Below, piece after piece: positions 45,371 to 55,806 of a stretch of DNA of 64,000 nucleotides. This DNA comes from Sphagnum magellanicum (taxonomy: Eukaryota > Streptophyta > Sphagnopsida > Sphagnales > Sphagnaceae): the NCBI GenBank assembly GCA_021904315.1, contig CM038920.1, forward strand, positions 4,464,001 through 4,528,000, written 5' to 3'. The notes under the pieces were generated by a model. The model had not been told where the DNA came from, searched no databases, and saw nothing but the letters and a program-made list of their open reading frames with translations. Within the stretch, counting starts at the first letter, position 1; each line of letters opens with the position of its first letter. Both the position numbers and the translations under genes were made by a program.

Positions 45371-47428
45371 CAACTTAATGAATTAGCCTAACTAGCTTAT
45401 TTTGTTAGCTAAGTTAGCCTACATTTATAGGTAGGTTAAAGCCTACATTCCTAACATATAGGTTGGGGTTTTAACTTTTATACCATGTGGCAACTTGCAA
45501 ACACAATAGAAAATGCCACATGTTTAAATGGCAAGGGTGAAGAACATATTTATTTCATATTTAATGAATTATATCCAATGGCTATAATTTATGGATCTCA
45601 TCAAGCATTAATGACCTCCATGACTTTATAATTGCAAAAGTCACAATTGTATATTGTTTTATGATTGAGCCACAATAGCAATTAGGTGTTTTAAACAACA
45701 TGTCCCATTCAATTACATGGTCATGTAATCATGGATGGCTTCCATGATTAACAACCTGATTATAAATCAAGTCGCAAAAACCAACTTTTCTTGTACTGCT
45801 ATAAATTTGTGATGTAGGTTGACCTTATTATAATGTGACATGGGGCTGCATTAGTGTTCAAACATATGCGTCATGTTTTGACAAAACTATGGATGTTGGA
45901 ACAACCTTAACATTTTCAAATTTTCATCATGTTTTAAAATCCTTCTTATTTTGACATGTACCTATTAGGAAATGGAAGAAATGATGAAGGTTATGAGTAA
46001 CTAAAAAGGGGAAAGTTGGTAGATGAAAAAATTAATAGGAATAACCAAAATAAAAACAATCCATTTAGTAAAAAAATTGTGGAAATAATTACTAACCAAG
46101 TTATAATTAATTAAATTAATTAATCGTGGAACTAGGTAACTACTAAGCATGACTAGTCAAACATGATTGGGCTGAACATGACTAACCAAACTAGTTGACT
46201 ATTGAGTATGCTAGCTGAACATCATTAGTTATAGTGGTTACAACCATCAATTTGAGGTTAACATAAAATGGTTTTGGTTGATTAAGGACCCCGCCTTTAT
46301 ATTTATAATTTCTTTTTAAGTTTTGATTTTACTCTAAACACAAAAGACTTGTAAAGATGTTCTATGCCAATTTGGTGAACTTGTGTGTATATTCAAACAT
46401 ATGCATATGTTTGCAATTGTTGTGTGTTGGCAAAATTTAATATTAATTTTATGGGTGTAGATGGTAACTATGTGGAATATGCTAAAGATGTTATTGTTGT
46501 AAATGACAGGAAATGTGTTAGAGCCTATATTTGGGATCCCAAATAAATTAAATTTGATTAACTACATTGTAATATTTGTTAATCGAGATGAGTAGTTGTA
46601 ATATAATAACAAAGTGTACCAAGCATTTTCCAAAGTTGAACAATGCCTTAGTTATTTCAACACATGGTGTTTGAGTTAAAAGAATGGACAAGAAGAACTT
46701 AATAACGATAATAATGAACTACTTGTAAAATTTTATGTCTATCAATACCAACATGCCTACCTATGCAAAATTTACCATTAAGATTATGAATGTACAATAG
46801 CTCTTCTTGGAATAGGAAAACATATGCACGACATTATTATTTCTTATTTGAATAAACCCTCCATTTCCATTATTGTTAATACATGTTTCATGATCAACAA
46901 ATAAATGAGGACATATAGGTTTTGCCTAAAATAATTTGATTTTTTTTTCTTTTTAGGATTTTCATGCTTTCATTCCTTATCATTTTTCTTTTGTTTGTAT
47001 GTAAGAGGAGCCTTCCATCATCAATGTAAAAAAAAAAACTCTTCCATCACCAGTTCCATCCACCTCCATGTTCATAAACATATCCAACATTCCCAGGCAT
47101 CCATCTCTTTGTTATATACAAGCATAATGACTTGTATCCATCATCCATTGGGTCCAATTCATTCTTTGTCCACTTCTCTCAAGTTACATTATTAAACATA
47201 ATCTTCAAACTCACAATGAAATCCCAACAATTAATTAAATTACCTTTGAAATCATGTTTTTTAGTTTTGGTTTGTGTGCATAGGCCATGGATTGTCTCTT
47301 GGGGTTGTGGGAAACTACTTAAAAACTTTGGAATAAACATCATAATCATGGTTGCATAAACCTTATAATAATGTAGCCCATTTTTGGTTGCCCAAACATT
47401 ATGACAAATCATGTCCGTTGTCAAACCA
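45371..47428. other. AT-rich spacer without a supported gene
   Basis: No coding or RNA feature could be supported. The ATAACTA/TTAATTAA-rich stretch near 46100 is simple AT sequence. Confidence 0.5.
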
Positions 47429-48539
47429 CACTACTTTGCAACTAGAGTTCCAAAACAACTAATATACAATTACACTACAACTAGAGCATAAAAATACAAG
47501 AAATTAATAAATAATATTAATAATCATGCACATAATTATCAAATATTTGTATAATTTACCAGATTAAAAATAAACACAAGGAATGAAGGAATTTTTTTTC
47601 TAGTTACAACCCAATTTGCAATTAATGTGTAACTAAAAGATTTAACCCATAAGTTTTTTCCTTAAATATCATCTCATAAACTATATAAAAATTCCGTTTT
47701 TTCTTGTGTGCTCACATTAAAATATGTGTAAAATTGGGACAAGTTCGAAAAAGCTTAACCCTAGAAATAAATAATAAATAAAATAGAAATATTTACATGG
47801 CTACTATTTAGTTCACCTACATTTTTACCTTCCTACCTACTTGCCTACCTAGGTAAGTAAATAACTAGTCTTATTTCTTTACCTAAGTAGGTAAATACTG
47901 ATGTAGTGTAAGTAGGGAGGTATGTAGCTTAGGTACCTAAGTACATCACAAACTTCATGAATCATGATTTGGTAATAATTGTTATGCAAAATCTATTATT
48001 TCATAGGTTTGTATAGAATAGACACGAATGTCTCTCATACACTTATATTGTTTAAACATCAATGTTGTGTGCATTGTTTAAACACAAATGTCCTATGTCT
48101 ATTCGTATTGTTTAGACACAAATGTTGTATGTTTATTTATGTTGTTTACATATGAGAGTTGTGCACACATGAAAAATATAATGGATGGTGGAGATTAATA
48201 TTAAAAAAAAATCACCAAAAAATCCCCATAGACGTGCCAGATTTTGATGGATTAATGAAAAATGATGTTAGCATGATGTTAGCATGGTAATTGCAAACTA
48301 GTTGTATTATAATTACACAATAATTGTAATTGAGTTGAAATTTGTAACTAAGTTGTACAAGTTGTATATGTATACAATTTCACATATGGTGAGTTGCATG
48401 TGTTATTCACAGTGCAACTTGTTTAATAACATTCACGCTCGTAGAATAAGGATGAATTGCAAATGAGTTGTAAATAGTTATTGCAATTCAAAAACATAGT
48501 TGTAAAGCTAATTGCAAATCACCCCATTTTTTCATAGTG
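47429..48539 (-). mobile_element. CACTA-like non-autonomous element (copy 3)
   Basis: The left end reads CACTACTTTGCAACTAG at 47429. The right end reads ATTTTTTCATAGTG at 48539, giving CACTATGAAAAAATGGGGTG on the minus strand. Interior segments at 47600-47760 match 29260-29420, and 48180-48539 matches 29700-30049. No transposase frame is present. The expected 3-bp target duplication was not evident, so the left border is tentative. Confidence 0.5.
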
Positions 48540-50649
48540 AAACTTTCAGATCTATTTTGACTTATGGCTCTATTATTCCTAATTTTATTTCATTCACAAA
48601 GCGGTATAAATCAAGGTTTGTTACACTTCAAAAAATATGTGACCTAATCATTGCAAATATGATCTAATCTATATAACAAGGACCAATAAGTTCAATAAAA
48701 GACCAAAGGAATGTGCAATTTTGAAAAACAAAAAAATGACATAAATAAAAATGAAAACAACATTACAAGTTTTGGAGGTATACCATCCATTTCCTTTAAC
48801 TAATTCACAATAAATTGGTCAAAATAACTTTAAAATCCATTTTGAAAACCCATTCTAACTAAGCAATTTTAGGTCAATATGGTTAATGCAATATGGACCA
48901 AGTCAAAATATCTTTACACTTGCATCACTAGTTTTTGAGTTTTGACAATTGGTATTTGTGAGCTTAGTGTGTGTAACAAGAGAATGGGAAATCATGAAAA
49001 AATGTTAAAATTAAAGCAACCATTTTAATTTGACATCAATATAATAATTAAGGATCCTTAATTATTATTCATGGGTACCTTGCCTTAATGCATGTTTCAA
49101 TGAAATCAACAAACGACTTCAGTAAAGATGATGCATGAAGGCAATGATTCACCTTCACATTCATCTAGTGGCAATGTTGGGGTAGATCATAAAGTCAGCA
49201 CTTGACATATCTAAGAAAAAAATTCAATCTTGCTAATGAAAGAATTGTTGAATATTCATTGTCACCCATACACCTACTAAAATTTATGTCATCTCACATG
49301 TAGAGCTAATAGAAAAAGGGCATGGAAATCTTACCTCCTTACTTTGCAAGTAACCAACCATTTCAACAACTCTTAGCTTCATGTAACCTCTTGCTACTCC
49401 ACTATGTGCCCACTTGAGCAACAATGGGAATATGAAAATATAAATTAGTACAAACATCAATATTAACTTTGTTAGGCCAATGCTAGCTATAGTTTTAAAG
49501 CACCTAGGTATTTATTGTTTTCAATTTGATTATTAGTTTGAGTCTTAATTGGGGCCTAATTTCATGCACAAGAAATGTTGATGGTCCAACTTGTTTCAAG
49601 GTTCAACTTTCATGATGGAATATGGGTTCTAAAAAAACACACCAATTCATTTCTTGTTGGCACTTCTTAACTAAGGTGGACACAATAAAGCCCCTTTACC
49701 TATCCAGAATTTAAGCATATGACATGTTCATCCTTCCCCAACTCATAGTAGCAAAAAAATAATTCCATGGTAGCTTCACCCATAGGTAACTAGTTGGTAT
49801 TACCTTACCCTAAGGTCGGTTTCGTCATTAAATAATCCTTAAAATAGTGAAATGAAAATTTGTGGAAATATGATGTTGATATGTTGAAAACCATCATAAT
49901 CATCATAGGCTACACTCTGAATAATTTCATCACTCATATCACAATATTATAGTAGATGATGGAAAATTATGTAATCTCAAAATTTGAAAAACTAATTCAT
50001 TTTTCAAAAAAAAAATCATTTTGTCAACATGGAAACTGATCCTAGACTACTATATATGAAACCATGTACTTCATCAACATTGGTAATAATATTATGCCAG
50101 TGGTGAAATAAGTTGTGGGTCCATTTTCTATAATTGTTCATGGCACCACCACATTGACTTGGTATAAAATATAATCTACAAAGCTCTTTCTCTCTCTCTC
50201 TCTCTCAAAGGGGCGAGCTTATGATATCATGATTGTTGACACATAATGGTGGGATCAAAGTGCAATGAAAATGGAACACTTCCTTTGGATGCCTCTACCT
50301 ATTTTTTGGGTTAGGAGTGGGTGGGTAAAGACCAAAGACTATGGGAATATCTTTTCAAGAAGAAGATTTGATATATTTTCTTGGGGAATCAATCCTTTAA
50401 ATATTTGTAAATATCTCTTAGATGTTTTGCTGTGTAACTAAACTACGTATAACACATGTTATGTGGCATGTTATAGTGCACAATTATTCCTTTTTCCCAT
50501 GAGCAAAGTATTCTGTTTTCACAATTGGCTTTACACAAATTATAAAGCCCACTTTCAGAGGTGAGAGCATCCCTAAAATTGAGGTTGTCCTCAACTCTTG
50601 CCTCATGCAACCCTTGTTTAGATATGGCCTCCACCGTTTGCATAGTTAT
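48540..50649. other. AT-rich spacer without a supported gene
   Basis: Only a (CT)n microsatellite at 50185-50206 is notable. No open frame has recognisable content. Confidence 0.5.
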
Positions 50650-50652
50650 TTA

Positions 50653-50998
50653 GGCCCACTTTACACTAGGAGTCAGGGCTGAAATAACTTGGGGCCAACT
50701 TTGAGCATTTTTGGCTTGTTGTTTGGCCCCGAGTTACTAATAGATGCCGGAACATTGGCCCCCAGGGTTGCAAATTGGCTTCCCAAATTCTATAGTATCC
50801 TTTTTTTCTGCCTTGAGGCCAATACAAGGCCATAAAGTTCAGCATTTATTAGTGGCTTTGGGGCAGATTGAAAATATTTATTCTATTTCAGCCTTCAATC
50901 CTAGTGCAAAGCCCTTGGGGCTAATTTCAACTTTTGCACCAATAGGATTGCTTGGTTTGGGTTGAACATCGGCCCTGACTCCTAGTGTAAAGCAGGCC
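50653..50998. mobile_element. Tourist-like (PIF/Harbinger) MITE
   Basis: The 346-bp element has terminal inverted repeats of about 27 bp: the left arm starts GGCCCACTTTACACTAGGAG and the right arm, read from its end, starts GGCCTGCTTTACACTAGGAG, both continuing TCAGGGC. It is flanked by TTA at 50650-50652 and 50999-51001, the 3-bp duplication typical of PIF/Harbinger elements. Length, TTA duplication and GGCC ends all fit a Tourist-type MITE. It encodes nothing and would need a transposase supplied elsewhere. The open frame at 50744-50965 is not a gene. Confidence 0.88.
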
Positions 50999-51001
50999 TT
51001 A

Positions 51002-52571
51002 ATCAAAGAGTTGATATTTTTCTCCCATAGTCATTCCATTGGTTTCTTCTTCATTTTATATATCATTAAAACCACCTTCTAGGAACTTCATCAATACTTT
51101 TGGGTGGAAGGGAACTTTTCTTTAATGTTTTTTAAAAAACAGAGCACATGCATAATCGATCGAGCAAAATGAAAAACCCCTCTTTTCCCTTTTTTTTCCC
51201 CTTGCTGACACATTTCCTTTGGAAATGAAATTTTTTAATGCATATCTTGAGTTGAAACCGGTGTTGGGCAGTTACTTGAAATTTTAAACAATTGCCAGTT
51301 TTGGCTATTTCAAACAGCTTAAACTGGCAGTTTTCCTGAAAGTTGCCAAATTAGAACTTCATTCAAAAATAATTGCGCCTTCCAAAAGCCATGTCACATT
51401 TAGATCACCTCCAATGTTATTGTCTCCTTTGGACATTGGGCGTTATTATTGCATCTTTGTAGTACTCATTATTATCTTGTGAAATCACCACAACAGTCGT
51501 TTTTAAAAAATAAAATCTTACTCAATTGGTGATCATCCATAATTATATTTAGCAAAAATTGGCCATATTAAAATTATGAAAATGAAAAATATTAATCACC
51601 CATTCATATTGTAAGCCATTGTGACAATTTTTTGCAAATTTGAAACAAAAAATTGAATTTTATCAATTAAAAAAATCCAAGAAAAATGCTTTTGATAAAA
51701 TGATGGGAATTTGTCAAGAAAAATCACTGCCACAACGTCCTCTCAACAAGTTTGCTCCCCCTCCACAAAAACCAAGCAACTCATATTAGAGTTACCAGTA
51801 ACGTCACCCTCTCTTTCACCCCTATCTACTTAGCTTTCGCCCACTATCCCCTCTCTCAGTGGTATCTGCAAAGTAAGGAAATTTTATTAAATCTGGGTAT
51901 GAAATGCTGAAATTCAAGCATTTAATGCACAAGGTTCGAGAGTAGTTATAGTAGCTGTATAGGCAGAAGCAGTGAAAATATATGTAGTAGCAGTGGAGGC
52001 GCTCAGGAAAAAGAAAAGACAGGAGGAAACTCAGTTTACCACCAAAATGGGTGGAAAAACTAGTTTGGGTCCTAGTTATTTCCTTTTGTAAAAGTTTCAT
52101 TTCCAATTATGCATTTGATGCCCTATTATGCCGAAACTGGCCGCCGTTCTCGCCCCCTAATCGCTTGACTTTACGAATAACACTCATATGGTACTCATTT
52201 ACTTTTTTTACCATGATACCCGTAAGGTACCCATCTGGTACACAGTGGGTATCACGATAATTAAAATTAAAAAGTAAAATGTATCATGTTTTATGCCGTG
52301 CAATGGCCATTGGCCTCTGGCCTTGGGGGCTCATTATTTCCGGGATGCCCCAGCCCTAGGTGGGTTGCCCTACAAGTAAAGTCCAGGTGAAATTTTGTTA
52401 CTCTTAATAGTGCCCATTCCAGGTGGAAAGAAAAAATTCACCCGTCTTCATGTGGGATAACGCCTCTGGACAAGGGCATTACCCGGAATCAGGCCAGCTC
52501 TCAACTATGGCCTCCCCTGAGGCCTCCTTCTGGTAATGCCCATCGGTTATCCTACACTAAATTGGCATTCT
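51002..52571. other. Spacer, AT-rich then GC-richer, no supported gene
   Basis: The first kilobase is AT-rich. From about 52300 a GC-richer stretch shares words with the 12.6-kb island (ATTATTTCCGG, GGGCATTACC). GATACCC/GGGTATC words near 52217-52254 form a small inverted pair. No protein is recognised. Confidence 0.4.
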
Positions 52572-52685
52572 CCGAGTCCAAACTTAATATTTACCAGACC
52601 ACAAAGAGGCCTCACTCAAGAAGGTGAACCGAGTCCAAACTTAATATTTACCAGACCACAAAGAGGCCTCACTCAAGAAGGTGAA
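52572..52685 (+). repeat. Two-copy tandem duplication, period 57 bp
   Basis: A 57-bp unit starting CCGAGTCCAAACTTAATATT at 52572 recurs from 52629, nearly identical. Because 57 is a multiple of three it yields a 19-residue repeat in one open frame, which is not evidence for a gene. Confidence 0.92.
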
Positions 52686-52765
52686 GGAACTAAGTGTAGG
52701 TATTGGTTCACAATGACCCAAAACATTTCTCAAAATGGAAATTACTCTGAGGTTTTTGCTCTTTG

Positions 52766-52970
52766 TACCATAGTACCTTGGCAACTTTGACACACACCTC
52801 CGTCAAATGATTAATTAATTTTGAAAATTAGTTTTCATAAATAAAATATTCTTGAAATTTTCATATTTTCCTTTAATTTTTTTTAGTTCTTTGAGAAATG
52901 ATTTGGCAAGAATTTCCTTACTTTTAAAAATAATATAATTAACATCAAAGCTGCCAACGGTACTATGGTA
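52766..52970. mobile_element. Short inverted-repeat element, possible MITE
   Basis: TACCATAGTACCTTGGCAAC (52766-52785) followed by TTTGA mirrors TCAAAGCTGCC and AACGGTACTATGGTA at 52945-52970, with one indel and one mismatch. The 205-bp block is AT-rich inside. TTTG occurs at both outer edges (52762-52765 with one overlap, and 52971-52974) and may be a target duplication. The class is uncertain. Confidence 0.45.
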
Positions 52971-53389
52971 TTTGAAAACACCTCCTCACACGGAACATAT
53001 ACTTTTGTCAAATTCATCAATTAAGGGACACTAAAGCACCAGTTGAAATCTCGTTTTCCATGGGGGTATCAGAGGAAATTTTTGAAAATAAGATTTTCAG
53101 CCAGGTGCTCATTTAGGGAGGAACACCCCACTTTTCCAGTTATATAAATGTGGAGTTTTTTCTTAATTTTTTTTCAAGTTCAGGCAAATTGAAAATTCCC
53201 AAAAATCAATTCATTTTTTGGATTTTGAAAGTTTTAATTTCGCTTTCTGGCGGAATTTCTACAGTAAATTAAAATGAAGGTCACCTAATTTGAGCCCTGG
53301 GCCAAAAAAAGGGGGGACTATTTTGGGTTTTGCAATTTTTATTTTGCAACTTCATCACGAATTTGTTCGAAGAAGAAAATTGTAGGGGT

Positions 53390-53820
53390 GTTTTGGGCAA
53401 CAGTTTCGAAGCAAGTTTTGGGCACCAGTTTCGACGCATGACGTTAGTTTTTGGGCAGCAGTTTCAAGTTTCGACCAGAGTTGGGCCAAACCGCATGGTA
53501 ATGGGTCAGTTCTCAATCCGGTTCTCATTATGAAAACCGGCGACTATCACATTATGTTGGGCAGCGGTTTCAAAGGGAGGCGTCTTTCATCACGAATTCG
53601 TGCCCAAAATCGAAAGAGAAGGAAAAAAACTTTTTTGGTGTGTACAATTGGTGAACGATCGGCTCTTAGTCCTACCAGGATCTGGAGCCACAGGGGGTGC
53701 GAATTGGGTTTTTCTGTCTGCCCAGCCCGGCACGGCCCGACATCCGGGTGGGACTTTAGTGCCAAGGTTGGGCAGCACTTGCGACGCATGTACTGTTGGG
53801 CGGCAGTTTCGACGCACTCG
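53390..53820 (+). repeat. Dispersed 20-bp motif TTGGGCAGCAGTTTCGACGC
   Basis: Variants occur near 53392, 53419, 53451, 53553, 53765 and 53795. Spacing is irregular, with two in quick succession at each end. The block is CpG-rich and lies 2 kb before the SERINC start. Open frames on both strands (up to 128 codons) have no recognised domain. Confidence 0.6.
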
Positions 53821-54017
53821 TCGCAGCAGCAGCACGGCACTAGTGTTGCGATTGCTGTTGTTGTGCTGCTGCATGTTTTGTCCTTGGTTCTCGAGCTGCC
53901 AGTTGCGTCACTGTGATTAGTACTCGCCATTCTTACTTACCACACGGACGCTGTGCGAGTTTCAGATCTCCTCGTCCTCGACGCTCGTCCTTCCCCGGCA
54001 AGGTGGTTACGGAATTC

Positions 54018-55398
54018 GTTTCGTCCTGCTGCTGCTCATGATCGACAGCTTTCTCTCTCTCACGTTTTGCGCAGAACTGGTAATATTTTATACTTCCTCC
54101 TTCTCATGGAGACGAACATTAGAAGATTTGTTGCAATTTTTGCAACTGTCTGATTTGGATTTGTGTTGAAGCTTTTGTCAATATTGCTTTTTCTCTCTTC
54201 TGGTTGCTCTAATCTAGTTTCAGAGAGTCTGCTGCTGTTAATAGTAGCGTTTTAGTAGGGGCTTTTGTGATTATCAATTATCAAGATTCGTCCTTCTGCG
54301 CCGTGAAGCTAGCGGTGTTCTTCATTGAACGTATTGCGGCAAAGCTGGTCAGGCAGATTACCGTTTCATGTTTCGTCCTGCTGATGATATCTACTTTCTT
54401 TTTGTGTCACATTTTTCTGGTTCATAGAATATAACTTCCTCCATGTTCTGGAGAACATAAGATTTGTTGCAATTTTCTGACTGTCGGATTTGTGTTGTAG
54501 CTTCTGTCAATATAGCTTGCTTGTCCTGCTCTTTTTCAGCGCGTTTGTTGCCTCTGCTGCTGCTGCTGCTGCTGCTTGTAGTATTCTAGCAGGAAGTTTT
54601 ATTGGATTTGTGTTGTAACTTTTGTCATAGCTTTCTTCCTTCTGGTTGTCCTGCTCTACTTTCCGAGCGTTTAATGCCTCTACTGCTGCTGCTGCGGGAA
54701 GTATTCTAGCACGAAGTTTTGTGAGTATCATCAAGCTTGGTCCTCCCTCTGAGCTGTGAAGGCGGTGTTCTTCATTGCACGTATTGCGGACCGTTTCGTC
54801 CTGCTGATGATCTACTTTCTCTCTTGCACATTTTGTGCATAGTGTACTTCCTCCTTTTGTCTCTAGAGAGGATAAGATTCGTTGCAATTTTCTATCTGTC
54901 GGGGTTGTGTTCAGCGTTGTGTTTTGTATATCTTTTGTCAATATAGCTCTGCTTGTGCTGCTAGTTCTGCTCTAGTTTCAGAGAGGCTGCTGCTAGTGGT
55001 ACTAGCATTTTAGCAGGAAGTTTTGTGAGCATAAAGCTTCTTCCTTCTCTGTGTTGCACGTATTCCGGCAAAGGTCAGGAAGATAGCCGTTTCGTCCTGG
55101 CGACGATCTACTTTCTCTCTGTCACATTTTGGGCATATTTGTATACTTTCTTCTTTCGGAGAACATAAGATTCCTTGCAATTTTCGAACCGTCGGAGTTG
55201 TGTTCTAGCTTTTGTCATAGCTTTCTTTCTTCTGGTTGTTCTGCTCTAATTTCAGAGACTCCTCTACTGCTGCTATCAGTAGTAGTAGTATTCTGGCAGG
55301 AAGTTTTGTGAGTATCAAGCTTTGTCGTCGTTCTCTGAGCGCCTGCGAAGGCGGTGATTCATTGCACCTATTGCAGCAAAGGTCATGGAGATAACCGT
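54018..55398 (+). repeat. Four tandem leader-like units upstream of SERINC
   Basis: Each unit begins GTTTCGTCCTG or close to it (54018, 54370, 54793 and 55089) and ends with a GGTCAGG(A/C)AGAT-like segment. Shared parts in order are TCTACTTTCTCTCT, CACATTTT, TAAGATT(T/C)GTTGCAATTTT, TGTCGGATTTGTGTT, TTTTGTCAATATAGC, TCTAGTTTCAGAGAG, a CTGCTGCTG run, TAGCAGGAAGTTTTGTGAGT and GGCGGTGTTCTTCATTGCA. Lengths are about 352, 423, 296 and 309 bp; the second unit carries an extra 118-bp duplication of its CTG part. The minus-strand frame 54507-54941 arises from this repetition. Confidence 0.85.
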
Positions 55399-55806
55399 GG
55401 CTTGGACCTAACCTCTTACACCGTGGGAGCTCCTTTCATCATTCAGGCCTTCGGTTGTCGGCGTTAGGCAATCGAATTCTTCTACGGTCCTGGAGGAAGA
55501 ACTTATCTTATTGTACAGCAGAGGATGATGAGGGGGATTTATCCAACTATCTGCGCCATCGTAAGGGTGCGGCAGTAGAATCATTGGTGCTCAACCGAGT
55601 CGCCGAGAATCTGGATGATCAACCTTGTGTTAGAAACTGGGCTGGACAAAAACCTGGATGCTCCTTTAGATGCAGGTTTTCTCTGGTTACTCTACCCAGG
55701 CTTAGGGGCTGAGACTCACTAGAGATGGAGCGAGCTTTTCAACCCTTGCCACAGTGAAGGAGACATTTGAGCACATTGTGTTGTAGCTAGAAGGAGGCAA
55801 GCAAAA
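55399..55806 (+). promoter_or_regulatory. Probable 5' leader of the SERINC gene
   Basis: Sequence between the repeat array and the SERINC start codon is genic in composition. It has ATG triplets (55525, 55529, 55725) that would be short upstream frames if transcribed. The frame at 55455-55712 has no recognised domain. Leader exon borders cannot be fixed. Confidence 0.35.

Noticed and set aside
54507-54941. Minus-strand frame of 144 codons with Ala runs
   Set aside because: It is the reverse reading of the CTG-rich tandem units; its internal protein repeat mirrors the DNA repeat.
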